The translations under genes were made by a program, and so were the position numbers. From contig CAZPRI010000019.1 in NCBI GenBank assembly GCA_964589635.1, positions 1 through 12,897 on the forward strand: a stretch of 12,897 nt of DNA, given 5' to 3'. The stretch comes from CAZUCU01 sp964589635 (GTDB taxonomy: Bacteria > Patescibacteriota > Minisyncoccia > Phycocordibacterales > JAACPR01). Below are positions 1 to 4,738 of this stretch, in pieces. The first letter of the stretch is position 1. The number at the start of each line of letters is the position of its first letter. The notes under the pieces are model-generated. The model saw only the letters and a program-made list of their open reading frames with translations, had not been told where the DNA came from and made no database searches.

Positions 1-1190
1 GAAAAATCGGAAAAGAAATGGATCTTTTTACTTTCTCAGAAAAAGTTGGACAAGGTCTTCCCCTTTTCACTCCAAAAGGAACAGCAATGAGAAACGCAAT
101 CATACGAAAGATTTACAATATTCAATCTGAATATGATGCTCAAGAAGTTACAATTCCTCACATTACAAAGCCTGAACTTTATAAAACTTCAGGACACTGG
201 GATAAATTCAAGGATGAACTTTTCCACGTTAAAGGAAAGGTTGATGAATTTGTAATTAAGCCAATGAACTGTCCCCACCATACTCAAATTTATGCCTCAC
301 AACCACGAAGCTACAGGGATTTACCACTTCGATATGTTGAATCAACTGCAGTTTATAGAGATGAGCAATCAGGTGAATTAATCGGACTTGGAAGGGTTAG
401 AAGTATTACTCAAGATGATGGTCATACATTCTGTACTCAAGATCAAATAGAAAATGAAGTTAAAATTATTATTGAGACAATAAAAAAATTCTATACAGAA
501 GTTGGATTACTTAAAGAAGGAAATTACAGAGTAGCACTTTCTTTTAGAGATCCAAAAAATCCTGAAAAATATCTTGGTGATGAAAAGATGTGGGAGAAAG
601 CTCAATCTTCACTAGAAAAAATTGCACAAAATGAAGGATTTGATTATGAAATTTTTGAAGGCGAGGCTGCTTTCTATGGACCAAAGATTGACTTCATGTT
701 TAAAGATACACTTGGAAGAGAGAGACAGCTTGGAACAGTCCAACTTGATTTCAATATGCCAGCACGATTTGAACTAGAATATACAGACAAGGATGGTGAA
801 AAGAAAACTCCAGTTATGATTCACAGAGCCATTGCTGGTTCCCTTGAAAGATTCCTTTCAATTGCGATAGAACACTTTGCAGGAAACTTCCCTTTCTGGA
901 TGGCACCTGTTCAAGCAATTGTAATACCTGTTGCTGAACCCCATGAAGAAAAGGCAAAGGAAATTCGACTAGTACTCAAAAAAGCAGGTTTCAGAACTGA
1001 AGTTAATACATCCGATGATTCATTCGGAAAAAAGATTCGATCTGCGAAGAAAGAAAAAGTTCCTTACACAATTATTATTGGAGATGCAGATTTGGAAGCT
1101 GGAAAGTTCACGCTGGAATCTAGAGACAATGGACAAATTGGTCAACTTACTCAAGAAGAGATCTTGGAAAGATTTAAAGGAGAAAACTAG
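1..1190 (+). CDS. thrS: Threonyl-tRNA synthetase, partial (5' end outside window)
   Basis: This enzyme charges tRNA-Thr with threonine in the cytosol. The reading frame is open to the left edge (…KIGKEMDLF, matching the usual DHRKLGKELDLF start of the catalytic core), so the ATG at 18 is internal. The TGS and editing domains, if present, lie off the window. Counting from that Met, the class II catalytic core carries NCPHH at 84-88 (zinc ligand C85), motif 2 YRDEQSGELIGLGRVR, DDGHTFC with the second zinc His at H136, and VMIHRAIAGSLERF with the third zinc His at H269 in motif 3. The HGTP anticodon-binding domain follows, from about residue 300 to the end (VQAIVIPVAEPHEEKA…SFGKKIRSA). The three zinc ligands separate ThrRS from SerRS and ProRS. 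It ends in TAG just before a strong hairpin and converges with the next gene. Confidence 0.97.
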   Translation, partial: KIGKEMDLFTFSEKVGQGLPLFTPKGTAMRNAIIRKIYNIQSEYDAQEVTIPHITKPELYKTSGHWDKFKDELFHVKGKVDEFVIKPMNCPHHTQIYASQPRSYRDLPLRYVESTAVYRDEQSGELIGLGRVRSITQDDGHTFCTQDQIENEVKIIIETIKKFYTEVGLLKEGNYRVALSFRDPKNPEKYLGDEKMWEKAQSSLEKIAQNEGFDYEIFEGEAAFYGPKIDFMFKDTLGRERQLGTVQLDFNMPARFELEYTDKDGEKKTPVMIHRAIAGSLERFLSIAIEHFAGNFPFWMAPVQAIVIPVAEPHEEKAKEIRLVLKKAGFRTEVNTSDDSFGKKIRSAKKEKVPYTIIIGDADLEAGKFTLESRDNGQIGQLTQEEILERFKGEN

Positions 1191-1201
1191 TTAAGTAAAA
1201 C

Positions 1202-1232
1202 AAAAAGCCGCGGACGAAGTCCGCGGCTTTTT
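1202..1232. terminator. Bidirectional intrinsic terminator between thrS and the PKD protein gene
   Basis: A perfect 14-bp stem (1202-1215 pairing with 1219-1232) has a 3-nt GAA loop. It is GC-rich in the middle (GCCGCGGAC) and flanked by A5 on the left and T5 on the right, so it can terminate transcription from both strands. It lies 11 nt after the thrS stop and 21 nt beyond the stop of the converging gene. Confidence 0.93.
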
Positions 1233-1253
1233 GTTTAAATAGTTTTAGATAAA

Positions 1254-2417
1254 TTATATATTCTGAGTCACTTTATTTGCTTCCTTGAATTCTGAAATTC
1301 TTTTTGAAGCAACAACTTTATTCATTTTCTTTCTGATCATGAATGCTCCTGCAAATGACCATGCTAGTACAAGTCCGATAAATCCAATTAATTTGAATGT
1401 TTCGGCTGGACCAGTATATGGTACTTGGTTTAGGAATACTGATTCAACAGATGAATAGTTTCCTGTTGGATAATCGAATACTCTAGTGTTTGAAACAAAA
1501 GTTCCGTCATTATCATCTACAACGATTGTAGAACAGTCATCAGTTCTTCTGTTTCCATCATCATCACGAACAGTAACTTCGAAATCGTATCTCCCTCTAT
1601 CATCAAATCTGATGTATTGAGATCTATCGTTTTCATCAAAGTCATCAACTTCATCAATGTCTCCGTCCCACTCAATATCGAATGGTGAGTTACCTCCGTC
1701 AATATCAACTTCAATTCTTACTCTATCTCCTTCATCGATTCTTGTGTCAGAAATTCTACAAGCAATATCGAAGTCGTTATTTCTGTTATCGTTTTCAACA
1801 ACAACTGTACATTCGTCTGTTGCAGTATTTCCTCTTGAATCTCTTACAGTAATATCTACATCGTAAGTTCCAGAATTATTGAATTGTCTTACTACAGATC
1901 TTGAATTTGAATCAATGTCTCCAGACCAATCGTATGAGATACTTCCTCTACCACCTGAAACTTCAGCTGTAAAAGTTACATCATCACCATCTTCGATTGT
2001 TCTATCTGAAACTCGACAAACAACATCTAGATTGTTGTTATTATTCACAACAACAACTTCTCTCTCGACAATAGTTCGTCCTCCACCATTACATCCTCCG
2101 TTACATCCTAGACCGTAGTCATATGAAGCTCCGTAGTCGTAATTGTAGTCATAGTCATAATTATCATATCCATAGTCGTATGTAGTTTGGTAATTAGATG
2201 TTCCGTAATCGTATGAGTTTCCAGTTGAGTAGTTATAATCCCAATCATCGTATCCAGTTGAGTAGTTATAGTCCCAATCATCGTATCCAGTTGAGTAGTT
2301 ATAGTCCCAGTCGTCATAACCTGAAGAATAGTCCCAAGAATCGGCACTAACTACAGTAGGCAAAAACAATACTGCAATCACTACAAAGATATTCAATTTT
2401 TTAATAATGTTTTTCAT
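1254..2417 (-). CDS. Secreted PKD-like repeat protein with Tyr/Asp/Trp-rich N-terminus and VPYTG sorting-type signal
   Basis: This 387-aa protein is probably displayed on the cell surface. Residues 1-25 form a Sec signal peptide with likely cleavage after VVSA. Residues 26-103 are low-complexity and rich in Tyr, Asp, Trp, Ser and Gly, with three 11-residue GYDDWDYNYST repeats. C105 and C109 sit in a Gly/Asn-rich linker. Two immunoglobulin-like (PKD-type) domains follow at about 129-207 and 215-300. Each has one Cys near its start and one near its end (C134/C203, C220/C295), suggesting one disulfide per domain, and each carries a DITVRDSRGN-type strand. The C-terminus has VPYTG (322-326), a hydrophobic segment (about 332-360) and RKK, which resembles an LPXTG cell-wall sorting signal. 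The charged tail after it is unusually long, about 25 residues. A sortase gene lies 1 kb upstream on the same strand. The exact function is unknown. Confidence 0.85.
   Translation of the reverse strand: MKNIIKKLNIFVVIAVLFLPTVVSADSWDYSSGYDDWDYNYSTGYDDWDYNYSTGYDDWDYNYSTGNSYDYGTSNYQTTYDYGYDNYDYDYNYDYGASYDYGLGCNGGCNGGGRTIVEREVVVVNNNNNLDVVCRVSDRTIEDGDDVTFTAEVSGGRGSISYDWSGDIDSNSRSVVRQFNNSGTYDVDITVRDSRGNTATDECTVVVENDNRNNDFDIACRISDTRIDEGDRVRIEVDIDGGNSPFDIEWDGDIDEVDDFDENDRSQYIRFDDRGRYDFEVTVRDDDGNRRTDDCSTIVVDDNDGTFVSNTRVFDYPTGNYSSVESVFLNQVPYTGPAETFKLIGFIGLVLAWSFAGAFMIRKKMNKVVASKRISEFKEANKVTQNI
2221..2319. repeat. Three tandem 33-bp repeats inside the PKD protein gene
   Basis: Units at 2221-2253, 2254-2286 and 2287-2319 each begin CCAGTTGAGTAGTTATA on the plus strand. 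The first two differ at one base and the third has a few changes near its end. Each encodes one 11-residue YDDWDYNYSTG unit, and a degenerate fourth unit follows toward 2343. The array length could vary by slippage. Confidence 0.9.
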
Positions 2418-2443
2418 AATTTTTAATTTATCTTAACTCCAAT

Positions 2444-2472
2444 ATTATATAAAATATAAAGCGTTTTGTCAA
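2444..2472 (-). promoter_or_regulatory. Consensus sigma70 promoter of the PKD protein gene
   Basis: On the minus strand TTGACA (2467-2472) and TATAAT (2444-2449) are both perfect consensus with a 17-bp spacer. Transcription should start near 2437, leaving a leader of about 20 nt. The only SD-like GGAG (2437-2440) would lie at the start site, too far from the ATG to act as a ribosome binding site. Confidence 0.88.
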
Positions 2473-2481
2473 GTATAGAAA

Positions 2482-2509
2482 AAGGGCGCAATCTTTCGAT
2501 TGCGCCCTT
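2482..2509 (-). terminator. Intrinsic terminator of the collagen-like gene
   Basis: A 12-bp perfect stem, AAGGGCGCAATC (2482-2493) pairing with 2498-2509, has a GAAA (GNRA) tetraloop on the minus strand and is followed there by a run of T. It lies 12 nt beyond the collagen-like stop and insulates the downstream consensus promoter. Confidence 0.9.
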
Positions 2510-2521
2510 GTGAACTTCAAA

Positions 2522-3223
2522 TCACTTTTTGACAAGCACCCAAACAGTGCTACCGCGTTTTGAAGGTTTTGGATGAGGAACCAGAACCGTCCCTGCTGGG
2601 CGGTCGACCTTGAACTTCACGTACTTTTCCATGAAATCATTAGGTGTCCCAGGCTCTGCTGCCAGAACCTGTCCAGTTGGGCCTTTGCAGACCCATATGG
2701 ATTTCCCTAGCATTGAATCATTCTGGACGTGATCAAGAGAGGTGACAACGAGGTCACCGCTCTGCTCATCTACGTCGAAGTGAACAGTGTGTCCATCTCG
2801 TAGATCAACTGGGATTGCTTTCGGCGTTTCCGCTTCTACGATTTTTTCGTCAAGCTTTGCCTTCATTTCAGCCAGCTCCTGACGGAGACTAGCTTCAACT
2901 GAAGAATCAAATTTTCCAGTAATCCCCATTGGTCCCTGAATTCCAGGGTTACCTTGAGGACCGATAGGTCCGATCACTCCAGCAATTCCCTGGAGTCCCT
3001 GAGGACCTTTAGGTCCAACTGGTCCACCCTTATTCAAGGCCTTATTCAAGGCAAATCCAGCAAAGATCAAAGCGATGATTGCAACAGCTGTTGCAACGAT
3101 GCCGAAGATGTTTTTCTTTGGTTGAGTCTTCTCATTAAGAAGCTCAACCAGTTCGTTTCTCTTGGCATCATCAGCCAAGTTTACAGCCTCAAAATCACAT
3201 GGTTCGAATTGTCCATCTTTCAT
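2522..3223 (-). CDS. Membrane-anchored collagen-like (Gly-X-Y) protein
   Basis: This 233-aa protein has a short cytosolic N-terminus, one transmembrane segment (about 38-60), and then twelve uninterrupted Gly-X-Y triplets from G67 to G103, many with Pro at X. A predicted amphipathic coiled coil follows (about 107-132, SSVEASLRQELAEMKAKLDE), then a C-terminal domain of about 100 residues that I do not recognise, ending in a basic, Pro-containing strand. The order suggests a type II membrane protein with a trimeric stalk and coiled-coil neck presenting a head domain outside the cell. The gene has its own promoter and terminator. Base composition differs from its neighbours: 2581-2640 is 31 of 60 G+C, against 16 of 60 at 5041-5100 in clpB. 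This suggests acquisition by transfer or strong codon constraint. Function unknown. Confidence 0.85.
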   Translation of the reverse strand: MKDGQFEPCDFEAVNLADDAKRNELVELLNEKTQPKKNIFGIVATAVAIIALIFAGFALNKALNKGGPVGPKGPQGLQGIAGVIGPIGPQGNPGIQGPMGITGKFDSSVEASLRQELAEMKAKLDEKIVEAETPKAIPVDLRDGHTVHFDVDEQSGDLVVTSLDHVQNDSMLGKSIWVCKGPTGQVLAAEPGTPNDFMEKYVKFKVDRPAGTVLVPHPKPSKRGSTVWVLVKK

Positions 3224-3251
3224 TTTTTTGTGTTTGTTGTTTGTTGTTTTG
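3224..3251 (-). promoter_or_regulatory. A/C-only 5' leader of the collagen-like gene
   Basis: The 28 nt directly before the ATG contain only A and C on the coding strand, with CAA/ACAAC repeats (CAACAAACAACAAAC). There is no Shine-Dalgarno motif. Such unstructured CA-rich leaders can favour ribosome loading; this role is inferred. Confidence 0.5.
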
Positions 3252-3291
3252 AAGGGGTTCGCTAGAGTAGCTCACCTGACTTTCTGACGAT

Positions 3292-3319
3292 AGTATAACA
3301 GAAATAGTTTTTTTGTCAA
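3292..3319 (-). promoter_or_regulatory. Promoter of the collagen-like gene
   Basis: On the minus strand a perfect -35 TTGACA (3314-3319) and TATACT (3292-3297) are separated by 16 bp. TG one base upstream of the -10 gives an extended -10 (TGTTATACT). The predicted start near 3285 leaves a leader of about 60 nt. The promoter abuts the remnant sortase stop codon at 3322. Confidence 0.82.
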
Positions 3320-3321
3320 TA

Positions 3322-3354
3322 CTACACTTCCCTCTCAAATTCAACCTCATAAAC
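3322..3354 (-). pseudogene. Remnant of a second sortase gene (last 9-10 codons)
   Basis: On the minus strand this reads YEVEFEREV-stop. The intact sortase downstream-most residues are VVEAEFDREV-stop. The last nine codons including TAG differ at only 3 of 27 bases. Immediately upstream the similarity stops where the palindromic repeat at 3354-3392 begins, so the rest of the gene is gone. This is best explained by duplication of the sortase, then deletion or insertion involving the repeat. It is short, so chance cannot be fully excluded, but agreement in frame, stop codon and genomic neighbour is strong. Confidence 0.65.
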
Positions 3355-3392
3355 AAGGTGCGACCTCGGTAAGTACCCGAGGTCGCACCTTG
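3354..3392. repeat. Palindromic intergenic repeat, copy 1 (AAGGTGCGACCT family)
   Basis: A perfect 16-bp inverted repeat (arm CAAGGTGCGACCTCGG at 3354-3369, partner 3377-3392) has a 7-nt loop. The core AAGGTGCGACCT recurs in a second palindrome at 12383-12420, and one arm recurs at 3445-3457. It may terminate sortase transcription (weak TTGTTT follows on the minus strand), but conservation of the arm sequence, not only of pairing, points to a repeat family. Confidence 0.75.
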
Positions 3393-3444
3393 AAAATAAA
3401 ATACACGTATCCTATAGGCTATATATTGAAATTAATATTTCCAT

Positions 3445-3457
3445 AGGTCGCACCTTG
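3445..3457. repeat. Solo arm of the palindromic repeat next to the sortase stop
   Basis: AGGTCGCACCTTG is identical to the right arm of the palindrome at 3380-3392, with no left arm nearby. It sits 2 nt from the sortase stop codon. It could compete for pairing with the left arm at 3354-3366. It probably marks a rearrangement of the repeat. Confidence 0.7.
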
Positions 3458-3459
3458 GA

Positions 3460-4068
3460 CTAAACTTCCCTATCAAATTCAGCCTCTACGACCCATCTGT
3501 CCTGCTTTGCCCCAAAGGAATTACATGTAGAAATAGTCAACATTCTATTTGTTTTTGAAAAATCAACAAAAGCACTGTTTTCATCGACTAGACTAAGGTT
3601 GGTAACCTTATAAATAAAGATTTTTCCATCTGATTCTATTTCAATTTCATCTCCCTTTACTAGTTTATTTAAATCATTAAATGTTTTGTAGGCTTGATTA
3701 TTTACCACACTAAAACCCGTAGAATGCCCAAATAAGAACATATTTCCCCTATCTACAGTTCCTGAACCAGGATAATAAACAGCGCCCTTATTCAAGGCTT
3801 GGTCTAGAACAGTAACATCCTGAGATTGTGGTTTTTCAACTACAGAATCAACACCAATTTTAGATATAGTAACTCTATCTGGATATAGTATTTGATCGCT
3901 ATTTTCGTCTGTTTGATTGTACTCAAAATTCTCAGTTTCCTTTGGTTCTGTATTATTTGCAGACTGAAACTCCTTTGGAGTAAATCCTAAAATAGACAAA
4001 AGTGTATATGTACCTGCAAAGATAACCAAGGTTACTATTCCAATTATTGTAAAATCTTTTGAATTCAT
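3460..4068 (-). CDS. Sortase (class D/E-like transpeptidase)
   Basis: Sortases cleave an LPXTG-like signal in secreted proteins and join them to a cell-surface amine. This 202-aa protein has an N-terminal signal anchor (about 7-28), an extracytoplasmic linker and a sortase beta-barrel. Catalytic residues are visible: H115 in LFGHST, C182 in LTISTC and R191 in QDRWVV. I chose the Met at 4068 (MNSKDF…). An in-frame ATG at 4167 would add 33 residues without the expected character, overlap the divergent gene and lie upstream of the TATAAT at 4076-4081. A likely substrate is the VPYTG-bearing PKD protein at 1254-2417. A remnant of a second sortase end lies just downstream at 3322-3354. Confidence 0.92.
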   Translation of the reverse strand: MNSKDFTIIGIVTLVIFAGTYTLLSILGFTPKEFQSANNTEPKETENFEYNQTDENSDQILYPDRVTISKIGVDSVVEKPQSQDVTVLDQALNKGAVYYPGSGTVDRGNMFLFGHSTGFSVVNNQAYKTFNDLNKLVKGDEIEIESDGKIFIYKVTNLSLVDENSAFVDFSKTNRMLTISTCNSFGAKQDRWVVEAEFDREV

Positions 4069-4075
4069 TGGTAAT

Positions 4076-4104
4076 ATTATACAAGACTTGTCAAGTTTGT
4101 GCAA
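4076..4104 (-). promoter_or_regulatory. Sortase promoter, probably giving a leaderless mRNA
   Basis: On the minus strand TATAAT (4076-4081) ends 7 nt before the ATG at 4068, so transcription would start at or within a base or two of the start codon. The -35 at 17-bp spacing is the weak TTGCAC (4099-4104). A TTGACA also occurs but only 7 bp upstream of the -10, too close to serve as its -35. Confidence 0.6.
4081..4096. promoter_or_regulatory. Overlapping dyads in the sortase/divergent-gene promoter region
   Basis: Two overlapping 11-bp dyads are present: ACAAG-A-CTTGT (4081-4091) and ACTTG-T-CAAGT (4086-4096). They lie between two divergent genes and inside the sortase promoter spacer, a typical operator position. 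No regulator is identified; this is inference. Confidence 0.35.
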
Positions 4105-4142
4105 ATCTGGTAGCTTAAGCCTGAACGACAGCACAAACACAG

Positions 4143-4535
4143 ATGAGAGAATACGAAGAAATAGCAAGAGCTTTTGGATTAGCGCTAATAAGAGAGAAAG
4201 ATGAAAAAAGTTTTGATTATCTTTCAGGATTAGTTAAAGGATTGAAAGAAAGAAGAGCCCCTGACTCTGTTGTAACTTTTTATAGTCGTCTAAAAGATAT
4301 GCGAGAGGAAGGATGTCTTGATGAAGACATCCTGAAAGAATCTGGATTACTTGAACCTAGGATAATGGGTCAAGAAGTATTGGATTCCTGGGGCTACCCT
4401 GAAACAATAGATACTAGCCTTTTGTTTAAAGAGATGGATGAACTTAAGGTGAAATCAGGTTTGTCTACAGAGGAAATTCTGTTTTACCTTTTTACAAACT
4501 TTGCACATGCTCTTCACATAAAAATGGTTGAGTGA
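4143..4535 (+). CDS. Small hypothetical helical protein
   Basis: I do not recognise this 130-aa protein. It is charged, mostly alpha-helical by composition, and has no signal peptide, membrane segment or Cys motif (one Cys only), so it is probably cytosolic. The N-terminal half (MREYEEIARAFGLALIREKD…FDYLSGLVKGLKER) resembles short amphipathic helices. The C-terminal half contains SGLSTEEILFYLFTNFAHAL. It is divergent from the sortase, ends in TGA and is followed by a good terminator, so it is a single-gene unit. A possible promoter is TTGTCA-17 bp-TAGCTT starting near 4089. A perfect hairpin lies within the coding region at 4310-4333. Confidence 0.75.
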   Translation: MREYEEIARAFGLALIREKDEKSFDYLSGLVKGLKERRAPDSVVTFYSRLKDMREEGCLDEDILKESGLLEPRIMGQEVLDSWGYPETIDTSLLFKEMDELKVKSGLSTEEILFYLFTNFAHALHIKMVE

Positions 4536-4541
4536 TTCAGG

Positions 4542-4566
4542 TGCCCGCGAAAGCGGGCATTTTTTA
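4542..4566 (+). terminator. Intrinsic terminator after the 130-aa gene
   Basis: A 7-bp stem TGCCCGC / GCGGGCA (4542-4548 with 4553-4559) with a GAAA tetraloop is followed by TTTTTTATT. It begins 6 nt after the stop. Confidence 0.92.
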
Positions 4567-4570
4567 TTAC

Positions 4571-4599
4571 TTGATATAAACATAGTTTTCGCTTATTAT
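4571..4599 (+). promoter_or_regulatory. tRNA-Tyr promoter
   Basis: TTGATA (4571-4576) and TATTAT (4594-4599) have a 17-bp spacer, each matching 5 of 6 consensus bases. The predicted start falls a few bases before the mature tRNA at 4610. Confidence 0.8.
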
Positions 4600-4609
4600 T
4601 TATTTCAAT

Positions 4610-4692
4610 GCGTCGATGGCAGAGCGGTCAAATGCATTGGACTGTAAATCCAACGACTTTAGTCTACGGAGGTTCGAATCCTCCTCGGCGCA
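4610..4692 (+). tRNA. tRNA-Tyr (anticodon GTA)
   Basis: The 7-bp acceptor stem is GCGTCGA / TCGGCGC with discriminator A. The anticodon GTA is at 4644-4646 in loop CTGTAAA. A long variable arm (class II, expected for bacterial tRNA-Tyr) and T-loop GGTTCGAATCC are present. CCA is not encoded. It has its own promoter and terminator, so it is transcribed alone. Confidence 0.97.
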
Positions 4693-4695
4693 CAT

Positions 4696-4737
4696 AAAAT
4701 AAAAAGCGGCGGCCTTCAGGCCGCCGCTTTTTATTTT
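4696..4737. terminator. Bidirectional terminator between tRNA-Tyr and clpB
   Basis: A 19-bp perfect stem (4696-4714 with 4719-4737) has a TTCA loop. The GC core GCGGCGGCC is flanked by A-rich and T-rich tails on both sides, so it serves both converging units. The clpB stop codon begins 2 nt further on. Confidence 0.94.
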
Positions 4738-4738
4738 C

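Noticed and set aside
2221..2319. 33-bp repeats as a CRISPR-like array
   Set aside because: The units are directly adjacent with no spacers and encode in-frame peptide repeats.
4069..4167. Longer sortase start at 4167
   Set aside because: It overlaps the divergent gene, lies upstream of the TATAAT at 4076-4081, and the added residues precede what is already a good signal anchor.
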